Assembly: GCF_027111335.1 (NCBI RefSeq)
Contig: NZ_CP114288.1
Location: 1,922,001-1,986,000 of the forward strand
DNA length: 64,000 nt
DNA from: Flavobacterium aquiphilum
Lineage (GTDB): Bacteria > Bacteroidota > Bacteroidia > Flavobacteriales > Flavobacteriaceae
Reading direction: 5' to 3'
Positions 24,439-33,815 of the stretch are shown piece by piece (the stretch's first letter is position 1; every line of letters starts with the position of its first letter). Under the pieces are notes generated by a model, which did not search any database, had not been told where the DNA came from, and was given only the letters and a program-made list of their open reading frames with translations. Both the position numbers and the translations under genes were made by a program.

Positions 24439-27400
24439 TTATTGTCCAAGATGTTTTTCGGTTACTTCACAGGCTCTGCGAACTTCCTGTACTGTTGCCG
24501 GTGCATCGAAACGGAAGAGTGGGTCTAGGTTTCGTTCAATCCTTGAAGCACGAATCGCGGCTTTGATTGCGAAGAATACACTATTAGCCAATACCAGAGG
24601 AGGTTCACCAACCTCTTTTGCTGAAAATATTTGGTTGGAGTCTTCCGGAATACTTTGTACCGATTCTTCATCTCTAGGAAAAAGAAAAGTGTTCATTTCC
24701 AGCGGTATGGTAGTGATTGCTGGAATTTTATAACGCCAGGTATTTGTCGAGTTTAATCGACCTTTATTGGCTCCTTCGGTTTCTGAGACTAATTTTTCGG
24801 TTAACAGGTATCCGATCCCCTGAACAAAAGCACCCTCTACTTGTCCTATGTCGATGGCTGGATTCATACTCCATCCCATGTCATAGATGATGTCGGAACT
24901 AATGATTTTGACTTCTCCCGTAAGGATATCCACTTCTGTGACAGAACAAGCCACCGAATAGGTAAATCCAACAAACGAATCAACGCCACCACCAAGTTTG
25001 GCATCTTTAACGCGTTCTATACCAGGAATGTTAGGTTGGTCTTTTTCGGTTTTGAATGTCATGGCCGGAATTTGAACCTCACCACCTTTTATTTTGGTGT
25101 TAAAAGAAGCAATAAGATTAACCCTTTGCGATGCCGCTTGGCTGATTAGATTTTGCCAAATCATTGTTTCTTTTCCGTCACCGCTTTTAATTTTTTTAGC
25201 CCAGCCTTTGTCTTCTCCGGCACCATAATTCCAAAAGTCTATGTTTTTCTTTTTACACCAGTCCTCACCGTTTTCTTTCAACAATTGATAGCCAAATTCC
25301 ATAAGTCTGGCTCGCATTTCTTCGCAGGTTTGTTTTACCGCTTCACAAGAATAGGGAGTTCCAGTAGATCCTCCAGTACTTGTTGGATTTGGAATAACAC
25401 TTGTGTTTACATTGTCAATGAATATCATTTCCATCGGTATTCCCAGGACATAGGCCGCGACTTGTTGTGCTTGTGTAACCAAACCTTGTCCAATTTCGAC
25501 ACCACCCTGATGAATGACAACGGTTCCGTCGCCGGGATTGATGACCACTATGGCAGCAGATTGTTCCAATGCAAGTAAATTATATCCTGAGCCGTATTTT
25601 ACGGGTATCATAGAAATTCCTCTTTTATGCCATTTGTTTTTCTTGTTGAATTTTTCCACTTCCAGATATTTGGCTTCGAAATTCGAAACTCTCTTGGCAT
25701 AAGCCCAAACTTGTTTCATGTAGCAATAAGTAAGTGCCTGTCCAAATGGTGTGACATCACCACGGTCGTAAAGGTTTTTTTCGCGTAAATCTTCCGGTCT
25801 CATGTTCAATGATACAGCGGCATCATCAATTGCGTTTTCAACAATATTTTTACCTTGTACGTCACCAAACGCACGCATTGCAGTACTTGGAGCCGTATTG
25901 GTGCGACACACGTCGATTTGACTCTCAAAATTTTTGATTTTGTAGGCATTGTCCGTTCTCAACTGAATACAATTGGAAACGATAAACGAGCAGTCGTAGA
26001 AAGCACCGCCGTCTCCCCACATTTTTAGTTGGAATCCGTGAATAATTCCTTTGTTTTCGTTTTTATGTTCACCGGTGTCAACAGCAATTTGGTATTCACC
26101 ATAGTAAGCATGACGTTTTCCGATCATTGCGGTATCCTCATCTCGGGGAACTGCAAGACGAACAGGTCTTTTTGTCGCTTTTGCAGCCACGGCTGTTGGT
26201 CCGGCAATAAAACGAGTTTGTTCCGTTTTACCTCCAAATCCACCACCCACTGGCGGTACTTCGACTTCAATTTGGTGATGGTACATTGCCAATGCCGAAG
26301 CAACGGTATCATGCATTCCTCCGGGACTTTGTACGGATGGCTGTACTTTCATGCGATGCTCATCCATTGGCGTTACGATACAGGCCTGTGGTTCCATGTA
26401 GAAATGGGCTTGACCACCGCAAAGCTGTGAGGAACTAACGACGGTGCAAGGCACGCTGTCAACAGTAACTTTTTTTGTATCTATTTTTTGTTCGCGTAAA
26501 AGCGTTTTAGGAACCGTCGTGTCATCATTTGTGGCCCATTCAAATTGACTTCCAGGACGGGTTATTTTCCAAATATGGGAAGCGAAAGAAGCAGAAACCG
26601 GTGCGTCGGGGAAAATACTTCCTTTTTTGATGGCCTCAAGTAAATCTATGATTGGCTCGCTCCATTGCTCTGTCCATGGCGCTCCAGGTTTCGAATATTG
26701 CACACATTCCGTGGACACAAAGGCAGCAATTTTAATAGCGTCCTGCTCACTTGGAGCAAGTACCATCGCAATGGATTGTCCTACATAACTAACCAATTGT
26801 TCCGCAAATAACGGTTGGTCACTTCCCATTCCCTGATAGTTACGCCCCCCGTTTTTAATATTTTCTGCGGTAATAATATCAGTAAAAGTTGGGAATTTCT
26901 CTTTTAGAAATGTTTTTAGTTCCTCAATCGAAGCTATTTTTTTATTGTTTGGATTTATAAACGAGTAATTCATCAACGCTCTCTGACTTTGTACGAATGC
27001 ACCGTTTAGAGTTAGTGGCGGTACAGCGAGTTCATGAGTGTAATTGGTTTGTCCGGAAGTTTGGTACATAGCCGTAACCTTGATGTAGGGTTGCGCTACC
27101 GGAGCTTTATAATCTTGTGTTTTGTAAGTTTGTATTCCGTCACTTACCGGCCAATTACCCCATTTGGTTTCAGCTGTGGAAATCAGGTTTTCCGGTATAG
27201 AAGCTCCTTTTACGGCCAAAGCATTTACAATTGCCTTGTAGAAAAAAGAAACGGCTAGTTGGGTGCGGTATTCCGAGGTGAAGTCTTCGTTTGGAACTTC
27301 TTCCATTCTTTTTTTCTGCGCATCCAGTTCTTTGGAGACTTCTTTTGCCAATATCTTTGAAAGATTTTCGGCATCCCCCAAGGTCAGTTTTTTATTTTTC

Positions 27401-29031
27401 ATGGCCTCTTCAGTTTCCGTAGCTCTCCAAGGATACGGTGCAATCCCTCCAAATACGATCATTGCCGAATTGACAATCAAATTATCATTAATGCTGAAAT
27501 TGGTAGTGGCGTTGACAATACTATGAGCATTCACTTCGCGAAGTGCCACTTTTTGCGCCAGTGCCACATCATTTGAACTTTTCAAAGGAATTACATAGGA
27601 AGTAAGGACAATTTCATCTGCGAGTTTAGGATCTTTTATGATAGCTTCAACTAGCGCTTCGGCAGTTTTTGTGTGTTCCTTGAAAATACCGTTTTTGTCC
27701 AATAATAAGTAATTAATTTTTGTTTCCACCGCAAATAGGGCAGTAAAAAGATCGGACGGAAAAGGTTCTCCGGTATGCATCGGAATATGTTTTAGCACCA
27801 GCATGGTGTTTCCGCCGATAGAAGCAGCATTACGGACAATTCGGCCAGCGGTTCGGCGTGCCATATAGTCCAATGCCTCCAATATCGAAATGTCAGATAT
27901 TGATGTTTTTTTGTTTATGTGTTTGAGCTTATCGATACCTTGAGAGAGGATCTCGATAAGTTCACTGTATGTTGTGCTGGCAGCTATTTGAAGATAATCG
28001 TCCGTTAATTTGTGTTCGGTATTCAAATCGGGAATGAATCGAATGTCAACGTAAAAAGTCGTGTCTAAATACTCGTTTTTGTAGATTCCATAAGAAGTGT
28101 TGGCATGTACGAGTCTTATATTCTTGTTGTTTTTAAATATTTCGGCCAATTCCGATAGCGATTTTGGAGCTACCCAACGGTTTGTGGTAACACCGGAAGC
28201 AGGCTGTTGAGCATCTCTAGGAAAGGGAATTTCGACATTGGAAGGAAGTTGGGCTTTGGTAACCGGATCTAGTTTACAGGGCATTCTGTTTTTTTCGTCG
28301 GTGGCAGACCAATCAGAGGCAAAAGTTTTCATTCCGGTAAGAATGGAGCGGTAACCGGTGCAACGGCATAAGTTTCCGTCGAACGCTTCCTCAATTTCTT
28401 TTTTGGTTGCATTTGGTTTATTGTGTATGAACTCAGACATATTCATTACAAATCCAACGCTGCAATATCCGCACTGACTACCATTGTTTAAAGCCAATTG
28501 GTATGCAACAGGATTCATTCCTAAGTGTGATTCCTCAGAAGGATATTCTGAGATTTCCTCAATAATTTTTAATTCTGCTGTACAAATGACGCTTTGCATA
28601 TTTTCGGCTATTTTTTCCTGTACCGCAAGTCGTTTGTCTTCTGCTTCTTTTTTTGCCGCCTCCAATACAGGAGAAATATCCTCATCGAGGGGAACGTTGC
28701 TGCGTGTAGAACTGGATTTTTGTATAAGGTGTTCAGGATCTGGTTTACGAACACCTCCTGTTCCTTCAATTGTTGTGACTGAAAGTCCGCCTATGGAGCA
28801 TACCGGTCTAAGACAGGAATTGATAGCAAGATGTTCAGCCTCTTTTTTTGTGTCGTTCCATTCCGAAAGGATTACGGTACAACCACCACAACCACCCTGA
28901 CCGCATGGCTTTTTAGGGCCTGAGAGTGCCACTTTTGGAGATTTTAAATAATCGATTAAAAGTAAATCAGGTGAGGGATTTTCTATGGTAGTGGCTTTTC
29001 CGTTCAAAAAGAAATTTACAGAATTTTTCAT
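24439..29031 (-). CDS. Xanthine dehydrogenase-like molybdo-flavo-iron-sulfur enzyme, single chain
   Basis: A 1530-residue fused enzyme in the order [2Fe-2S] - [2Fe-2S] - FAD - molybdopterin, as in animal xanthine dehydrogenase; most bacteria split these over two or three subunits. C43, C48, C51 and C73 bind one cluster; C187, C190, C222 and C224 bind the other. The FAD loop is NAASIGGN (401-408). The Mo domain (about 660-1530) has VGGGFGGK, the substrate Arg in AMRAFG and the catalytic Glu at about 1476 (EVGEPP). A 74-residue insertion lies between the clusters compared with the bovine enzyme. It is probably a cytoplasmic purine or aldehyde hydroxylase. It heads a block ending in xdhC. The substrate is not proven. 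Confidence 0.9.
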   Translation of the reverse strand: MKNSVNFFLNGKATTIENPSPDLLLIDYLKSPKVALSGPKKPCGQGGCGGCTVILSEWNDTKKEAEHLAINSCLRPVCSIGGLSVTTIEGTGGVRKPDPEHLIQKSSSTRSNVPLDEDISPVLEAAKKEAEDKRLAVQEKIAENMQSVICTAELKIIEEISEYPSEESHLGMNPVAYQLALNNGSQCGYCSVGFVMNMSEFIHNKPNATKKEIEEAFDGNLCRCTGYRSILTGMKTFASDWSATDEKNRMPCKLDPVTKAQLPSNVEIPFPRDAQQPASGVTTNRWVAPKSLSELAEIFKNNKNIRLVHANTSYGIYKNEYLDTTFYVDIRFIPDLNTEHKLTDDYLQIAASTTYSELIEILSQGIDKLKHINKKTSISDISILEALDYMARRTAGRIVRNAASIGGNTMLVLKHIPMHTGEPFPSDLFTALFAVETKINYLLLDKNGIFKEHTKTAEALVEAIIKDPKLADEIVLTSYVIPLKSSNDVALAQKVALREVNAHSIVNATTNFSINDNLIVNSAMIVFGGIAPYPWRATETEEAMKNKKLTLGDAENLSKILAKEVSKELDAQKKRMEEVPNEDFTSEYRTQLAVSFFYKAIVNALAVKGASIPENLISTAETKWGNWPVSDGIQTYKTQDYKAPVAQPYIKVTAMYQTSGQTNYTHELAVPPLTLNGAFVQSQRALMNYSFINPNNKKIASIEELKTFLKEKFPTFTDIITAENIKNGGRNYQGMGSDQPLFAEQLVSYVGQSIAMVLAPSEQDAIKIAAFVSTECVQYSKPGAPWTEQWSEPIIDLLEAIKKGSIFPDAPVSASFASHIWKITRPGSQFEWATNDDTTVPKTLLREQKIDTKKVTVDSVPCTVVSSSQLCGGQAHFYMEPQACIVTPMDEHRMKVQPSVQSPGGMHDTVASALAMYHHQIEVEVPPVGGGFGGKTEQTRFIAGPTAVAAKATKRPVRLAVPRDEDTAMIGKRHAYYGEYQIAVDTGEHKNENKGIIHGFQLKMWGDGGAFYDCSFIVSNCIQLRTDNAYKIKNFESQIDVCRTNTAPSTAMRAFGDVQGKNIVENAIDDAAVSLNMRPEDLREKNLYDRGDVTPFGQALTYCYMKQVWAYAKRVSNFEAKYLEVEKFNKKNKWHKRGISMIPVKYGSGYNLLALEQSAAIVVINPGDGTVVIHQGGVEIGQGLVTQAQQVAAYVLGIPMEMIFIDNVNTSVIPNPTSTGGSTGTPYSCEAVKQTCEEMRARLMEFGYQLLKENGEDWCKKKNIDFWNYGAGEDKGWAKKIKSGDGKETMIWQNLISQAASQRVNLIASFNTKIKGGEVQIPAMTFKTEKDQPNIPGIERVKDAKLGGGVDSFVGFTYSVACSVTEVDILTGEVKIISSDIIYDMGWSMNPAIDIGQVEGAFVQGIGYLLTEKLVSETEGANKGRLNSTNTWRYKIPAITTIPLEMNTFLFPRDEESVQSIPEDSNQIFSAKEVGEPPLVLANSVFFAIKAAIRASRIERNLDPLFRFDAPATVQEVRRACEVTEKHLGQ

Positions 29032-29370
29032 GTCAGTATTGGGAGATTTTTTTTGTTTTTATTAGGAAAAATAGTTGTAATATTGTAAAGATATGTCGTT
29101 AGACTTGTTAATTGTGCTTTTTTTCGTTAAAAAATTAACATTTTTACCAATTCAAAGTTGCCGAATTGATTTGTTGATTTGGAAAAAAATGGCATTAACC
29201 CTTAATATTGAGTTATGAGAAGGCTAAATAGGGGTATGAGTAAAGGAGGAGTTTTTTGAGAGGGAAACACTCTAAAACTTGAGAGGCTTCGGTTTTTGCT
29301 GTTTATTCTAAATCTGAACTAATTGTTCTCTTTTTTTTGAATGATTATTAAAAGGCGTAATGTTGTTTTT

Positions 29371-29488
29371 TAGCCCCGATTGCAGTGGAAATCCTTGTGG
29401 TCTCGTCCTTTGAAAGACGAGATCACAAGATTGAAGCGGAAAGCGGGACCAATGTTTCTGAAAAGGCATAATCTTTCTGCTCCAAAAA
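29371..29488 (+). repeat. Dispersed structured repeat, copy D
   Basis: AGCCCCGATTGCAGTGGAAA is followed by an extended stem CTTGTGGTCTCGTC / GACGAGATCACAAG with one mismatch, then GATTGAAGCGGAAAGCGGGA and the distal TTTCTGCTCC box. It lies in the 610-bp gap between the xanthine-dehydrogenase-like gene and trpA. Confidence 0.9.
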
Positions 29489-29549
29489 ATAATGATAGCG
29501 TTTAGGTTCGAAGGGGAATTACGATATGGGGAAAATATTGCGTAGGCAA

Positions 29550-29624
29550 AAAAATAACCGCAAATTCGCAAATTTATTAAGTACAGAATACTTATTATAA
29601 TTTGCGAATTTGCGGTTTAATGAT
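29550..29624. repeat. Inverted repeat with ACCGCAAATTCGCAAATT arms, copy 2
   Basis: The same arms as at 6212-6353 but with a spacer of about 35 bp, just downstream of trpA. It could fold as a hairpin at the operon end. Confidence 0.75.
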
Positions 29625-29641
29625 TTATAAAAAGAAACTGT

Positions 29642-30403
29642 TTATCGAATCGTTTTCACAAAATCACCTATTTTTCCGCTTCCGTTTTCTTTCAAATGCG
29701 TGATGAAAGCACTTCCGATAATCGCTCCTTTGGCGTATTGTGTTGCTTGATTGAAAGTCTCTGCATTGCTGATTCCAAAACCAACGATTTGTGGGTTTTT
29801 CAAATTCATTTCGCCGATGCGTTTGAAATACGTTTCCTGTGTATTTCCAAAACCTGATTGTGAACCCGTAACACTAGCAGAGCTTACCATGTAAATAAAT
29901 CCGTCCGAAACGCTGTCGATAAAACGAATACGCTCGTCTGAAGTTTGCGGTGTAATCAGGAAAATATTGAGTAATCCGTATTTTTCGAATATGGCTTTAT
30001 ATTGTTCGGCATAGACATCAACAGGAAGGTCGGGGATAATTAAACCGTCTATCCCTATTTCGGCACATGTTGCACAGAATTTCTCCACTCCATATTGCAA
30101 CATTGGGTTAAAATATCCCATTATCACCAACGGAATATTTACGCTTTTGCGAATGTCTTTTAATTGGTCAAATAAAATTTGTGATGTCATTCCGTTTTCC
30201 AAAGCCTGTGTCGAACTCGCCTGAATGGTTGGTCCGTCAGCCAAAGGATCACTAAAAGGTAACCCGATTTCTATCATGTCAACACCGTTTTTTTCTAAGT
30301 CTTGAATGATTTGCACTGTGTCGTTCAAGTTGGGATATCCCGCTGAAAAGTAGATAGAAAGTATTTTTTTATCTTCTTGTAATTTTTGGTTTATTCTGTT
30401 CAT
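29642..30403 (-). CDS. trpA: Tryptophan synthase alpha subunit
   Basis: Cleaves indole-3-glycerol phosphate to indole and glyceraldehyde 3-phosphate. Starting at MNRINQKL gives 253 residues, normal for TrpA; a longer in-frame start at 30478 adds only non-conserved sequence. The catalytic Glu and Asp lie in MIEIGLPFSDPLADGP, and the phosphate-binding loop is GFGISNAETF. It is the last trp gene, separated from trpB by a GGCT-like gene and dispersed repeat copy E. This makes a direct trpBA pair impossible to translate as one coupled unit. Confidence 0.97.
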   Translation of the reverse strand: MNRINQKLQEDKKILSIYFSAGYPNLNDTVQIIQDLEKNGVDMIEIGLPFSDPLADGPTIQASSTQALENGMTSQILFDQLKDIRKSVNIPLVIMGYFNPMLQYGVEKFCATCAEIGIDGLIIPDLPVDVYAEQYKAIFEKYGLLNIFLITPQTSDERIRFIDSVSDGFIYMVSSASVTGSQSGFGNTQETYFKRIGEMNLKNPQIVGFGISNAETFNQATQYAKGAIIGSAFITHLKENGSGKIGDFVKTIR

Positions 30404-30498
30404 TTTAAAAATATTTTTCTTGGGATCCAAAATCCTGTCGTTGTGTTTTTTATTGCTATGCAATTTTAAATAATGCATAGTTTATTTTTTGCCTTTTG

Positions 30499-30819
30499 CT
30501 AAATCGCAGCGCTATAAGCCCAGGCTTTTTGGTTTGATTGCAGTAAAACTTCCACACGTTTGTAATGCAGTCCTTCATATAAATCTGCCTGATGGAGTTC
30601 CCTCATCGAGACTTCATATAAAACACCGCTGATGGTGTCGTTGGAATCGTTAGTTTCCATAATGATAGGATAATGCTCTATGCCAAATTCTTCTTCAATC
30701 TGGATTTCATTTAATTCATAACCAACCAATGTTTCCGGCGTTCCGTCAAGAATACGGCCAAAAAGATTTTCTTGGACATCCTTGTCCTGTAAAGTCCCAT
30801 AAGCGAATAATTTTTGCAT
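30499..30819 (-). CDS. Gamma-glutamylcyclotransferase-like (AIG2/GGCT) protein
   Basis: A 106-residue single-domain protein with the GGCT-fold start KLFAYGTLQDKDVQ (the YGTL loop) and the acidic catalytic region QADLYEGLHYKRVEV, where the Glu corresponds to the family's general acid/base. Family members release 5-oxoproline from gamma-glutamyl compounds or gamma-glutamylamines. It lies between trpB and trpA in the same direction, with no obvious metabolic link to tryptophan. The substrate is unknown. Confidence 0.82.
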   Translation of the reverse strand: MQKLFAYGTLQDKDVQENLFGRILDGTPETLVGYELNEIQIEEEFGIEHYPIIMETNDSNDTISGVLYEVSMRELHQADLYEGLHYKRVEVLLQSNQKAWAYSAAI

Positions 30820-30881
30820 AGCTACTATGTTTTGAGAATATTATACTGTCATTTATTATTAATCTGAGTTTTAATTATTAT

Positions 30882-31008
30882 TTTTTGAAGCAGAAACATT
30901 AGGGCATTTTTTGCCGGCATTGTTCCCGCTATCCGTTACAATCTTTTGTAGAGGTGGGTTTGAAACCCATCTCTACAAAAGGATTTCCACTTCTATCGGG
31001 GCTAAAAG
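30882..31008 (-). repeat. Dispersed structured repeat, copy E
   Basis: Minus orientation: AGCCCCGATAGAAGTGGAAA near 31006, the variable stem TTTTGTAGAGATGGGT / ACCCACCTCTACAAAA with one mismatch, GATTGTAACGGATAGCGGGA, and the distal TTTCTGCTTC box near 30889. It sits between trpB and the GGCT gene inside the trp operon. Confidence 0.88.
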
Positions 31009-31083
31009 GAAACACCATTGCTCATTTGCCATCATACCCCAAAAAAGTTGTTTTTCGACATTCAGAATCTCAGTAACTTATTT

Positions 31084-32265
31084 TTACAACTTGAAAAAAT
31101 CAATATACGTATTCAAATCTTTGTCTCCACGACCTGAAAGGCAGATAACTACAACATCCGTCGGTTTGAAATTTCTTTCTTTCAAAACCGCCAAAGCATG
31201 CGAAGATTCAATAGCAGGAATAATACCTTCCAGTTTACATAATTCCAATCCCGATTCCATAGCGTCATCATCGGTAACCGAAAAGAATTCGGCGCGACCT
31301 GATTGTGCCAAGTGCGCATGCATTGGTCCTACACCAGGATAATCCAATCCTGCCGAAATAGAATAAGGTTCGGTAATTTGCCCGTCAGGTGTTTGCATCA
31401 ATAAGGTTTTGCAACCGTGAATGATACCCACTTTTCCCAGTTTGCTCGTTGCGGCGCTGTGACCGCTGTTTACACCTTTTCCGGCAGCTTCAACCGCTAT
31501 GATTCCCACTTGTTCGTTGTCAAGGAAATGATAAAAAGTTCCTGCTGCATTACTTCCTCCACCAATGCAAGCTACAACAAAATCAGGATTTTCGCGTCCT
31601 TCTTTTTCTTGTAACTGCCATTTGATTTCTTCGGAGATAATACTTTGAAAACGGGTTACCATATCCGGATAAGGATGTGGTCCAATCGCAGAACCAATGA
31701 TATAGTGAGTATCCACCGGATTGTTAATCCAATCGCGAATGGCTTCGTTTGTCGCATCTTTCAATGTTCTTGAACCAGAAAGCGCAGGGCGTACAGTCGC
31801 TCCAAGCATCTTCATACGGGCAACGTTTGGCGCCTGACGCTTGATGTCGATTTCGCCCATGTACACGATGCATTCCAATCCCATCAAAGCACAAACGGTA
31901 GCGGTTGCAACTCCGTGTTGTCCAGCACCGGTTTCAGCAATGATACGTTTTTTGCCTAGTTTTTTGGCAACCAGAATCTGTCCAATAGTGTTGTTGATTT
32001 TGTGCGCTCCCGTATGGTTGAGGTCTTCTCTTTTGAGGTAGATTTTGGTATTGTATTTTTCAGAAAGCCTTTTTGCAAAATACAATGGACTTGGGCGACC
32101 CACATAATCTTTTAGTAATTGGTTGAATTCTTTTTGGAATTCAGGTTCTGCGGTTATTTTTAGGTATTGTTGGCGTAATTCCTCCACATTTGGATATAAC
32201 ATTTCAGGGATGTAAGCTCCCCCAAATTCTCCGTAATAGCCTTTTTCGTTGACGTTGTATGACAT
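31084..32265 (-). CDS. trpB: Tryptophan synthase beta subunit
   Basis: PLP enzyme joining indole and serine to give tryptophan. Starting at [16 protein letters not shown] gives 393 residues, the usual length; an upstream in-frame ATG at 32319 lies within trpF and adds non-homologous residues. The PLP lysine is in [19 protein letters not shown] and the phosphate-binding GGGSNAAG are complete. It starts 11 bp after the trpF stop codon, so the two are tightly coupled in the operon. Confidence 0.98.
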   Translation of the reverse strand: MSYNVNEKGYYGEFGGAYIPEMLYPNVEELRQQYLKITAEPEFQKEFNQLLKDYVGRPSPLYFAKRLSEKYNTKIYLKREDLNHTGAHKINNTIGQILVAKKLGKKRIIAETGAGQHGVATATVCALMGLECIVYMGEIDIKRQAPNVARMKMLGATVRPALSGSRTLKDATNEAIRDWINNPVDTHYIIGSAIGPHPYPDMVTRFQSIISEEIKWQLQEKEGRENPDFVVACIGGGSNAAGTFYHFLDNEQVGIIAVEAAGKGVNSGHSAATSKLGKVGIIHGCKTLLMQTPDGQITEPYSISAGLDYPGVGPMHAHLAQSGRAEFFSVTDDDAMESGLELCKLEGIIPAIESSHALAVLKERNFKPTDVVVICLSGRGDKDLNTYIDFFKL

Positions 32266-32275
32266 TTTATTTTTT

Positions 32276-32968
32276 TTATTTGTTTTCGCGTAGGGACAAT
32301 TCGCGAATTGTCCGTACAAGATTGATGTTTTTTAATCCAGGTTCGATTTCGAATTTACTGTTTACGTCGATGGCATAAATCGGTAAATTGGTTTTTAAAA
32401 TTGCTGCTACCGAATCCAATTCTTCAATTCCAATTCCGCCACTAAGGAAGAACGGTTTTGTCGATGGATAGTTCTCCAATATTTTCCAGTCGAAAGTGGT
32501 TCCGTTTCCGCCCGGTAATTTTCCTTTGGTATCAAAAAGAAAATAATCACAAACCGATTCGTAGGGTTCCAAAACACTGAAATCAAAATTTTCGTCTGCT
32601 GAAAACACTTTGATGATTTCGATGGAAGTACCAAATTTAGTTTTTATTTCCGAACAAAATGCAACCGATTCCTGACCGTGTAATTGAACAGCCTGTAAAT
32701 TATATTTTTTTACTTTTTCCTCAATTACAGTGATGCTTTCATTGACAAAAACTCCCGTTTTTTTAATGGATTTAGGTAATTCAGGCATTTCTCCATCAAA
32801 ATAGCGAGCCGATTTTGGCCAAAATATAAATCCCATATAATCGGGTAGGAGCGAACCTACTTCGATCATATTGTCAGGGTATTTCATTCCGCAGATTTTA
32901 ATCCTCACCCCAGCCCTCTCCAAAGGAGAGGGAGTCGAAGTGTCTTTATGTTCTGAATGTTTTTTCAT
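32276..32968 (-). CDS. trpF: Phosphoribosylanthranilate isomerase with repeat-derived N-terminus
   Basis: Amadori isomerisation of phosphoribosylanthranilate in tryptophan synthesis. The TIM-barrel core begins at IKICGMK with the catalytic Cys, and FVNESI and FLSGGIG are conserved. From the ATG at 32968 the protein is 230 residues; the first ~22 residues, containing [11 protein letters not shown], are encoded by a palindromic repeat (32914-32932) and are absent from ordinary TrpF. A GTG at 32906-32908, immediately before the core, would give a normal 210-residue protein. Either the repeat was inserted in the coding sequence and is tolerated, or translation starts at the GTG. It is coupled to trpB. 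Confidence 0.93.
   Translation of the reverse strand: MKKHSEHKDTSTPSPLERAGVRIKICGMKYPDNMIEVGSLLPDYMGFIFWPKSARYFDGEMPELPKSIKKTGVFVNESITVIEEKVKKYNLQAVQLHGQESVAFCSEIKTKFGTSIEIIKVFSADENFDFSVLEPYESVCDYFLFDTKGKLPGGNGTTFDWKILENYPSTKPFFLSGGIGIEELDSVAAILKTNLPIYAIDVNSKFEIEPGLKNINLVRTIRELSLRENK
32914..32932. repeat. Palindromic repeat inside the trpF 5' end
   Basis: CCCTCTCCAAAGGAGAGGG is a perfect 19-nt palindrome with a central A, followed by AGTCGAAG. Its core and flank match the arm of the ddl repeat (2751-2836). Confidence 0.85.
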
Positions 32969-32984
32969 TTTAAATTTTAGATAT

Positions 32985-33020
32985 AAATCACAGAATTAAT
33001 TTGTGTTAATCTATGAAATC
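32985..33020. repeat. Dispersed intergenic repeat between trpC and trpF
   Basis: The block with AATTAATTTGTG and GAAATCCGTGTC resembles 8819-8880. It fills the 59-bp trpC-trpF gap. Confidence 0.45.
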
Positions 33021-33027
33021 CGTGTCT

Positions 33028-33810
33028 TTATTTTAATTGCTCAATAAATTCCGTTGCCGCTTTTCCGGCGTTGTCGGTTTTCATAAAGTTTTCTCCAATC
33101 AAAAATCCTTTGTAACCATAAGGTTTCAGTTCATTTATGGCTTCGATTGACGAAATACCGCTTTCAGAAACTTTTACAAATTCGTTAGGGATTTTGTCTG
33201 CCAATTCTTTGCTGAAATCAAGACTAACTTCAAAAGTTTTCAGGTTTCTGTTATTCACCCCAATCATATCCAATGTCGGCATTATTGATTTTTCCAGTTC
33301 TTCCAGATTGTGTACTTCCAACAGTACTTCCAATCCCAAACCTTTAGCAAATTCAGATAATGATTTGATTTCTTCTCTTGTCAAAACTGCAGCAATAAGC
33401 AAAATTAAATCAGCTCCGTGGGCTTTGGCTTCCAATATTTGGTATTCGTCAACAATGAATTCTTTTCGCAACAGCGGAATATTAACCGATGCTCTCGCCA
33501 AAAGTAAATCGTCCAAAGAGCCACCGAAATATTTTCCGTCAGTTAAAACCGAAATCCCGCAAGCACCCGCACTTTCGTATCCTTTAACCACTTCCTCAAC
33601 AGTAAAACCGTGATTGATAACCGCTTTTGAAGGAGAACGACGTTTATGTTCGGCGATGATTCCCGTGTTGCTGTTTCTCAAATTTTGACTTAGAGAAATC
33701 ACTTTTTTTTCAAAGAAAACAGAGGATTCCAATTGCGAAACCGGAATGATTGATTTTTTAAGAACAACTTCTCTTTTTTTGTCAACTATGATTCTGTCTA
33801 ATATATTCAT
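33028..33810 (-). CDS. trpC: Indole-3-glycerol-phosphate synthase
   Basis: Closes the pyrrole ring to give indole-3-glycerol phosphate. The 260-residue TIM barrel is full length and monofunctional, unlike the E. coli TrpC-TrpF fusion. Conserved segments are AEHKRRSPSK (substrate-binding Lys), LLRKEFIVDEYQI (catalytic Lys) and GVNNRNLKTFEV; the ending VSESGISS and GFLIGENFM binds phosphate. It starts 5 bp after the preceding SAM-like gene, so it is in the same transcript. Confidence 0.97.
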   Translation of the reverse strand: MNILDRIIVDKKREVVLKKSIIPVSQLESSVFFEKKVISLSQNLRNSNTGIIAEHKRRSPSKAVINHGFTVEEVVKGYESAGACGISVLTDGKYFGGSLDDLLLARASVNIPLLRKEFIVDEYQILEAKAHGADLILLIAAVLTREEIKSLSEFAKGLGLEVLLEVHNLEELEKSIMPTLDMIGVNNRNLKTFEVSLDFSKELADKIPNEFVKVSESGISSIEAINELKPYGYKGFLIGENFMKTDNAGKAATEFIEQLK

Positions 33811-33815
33811 TTTAT

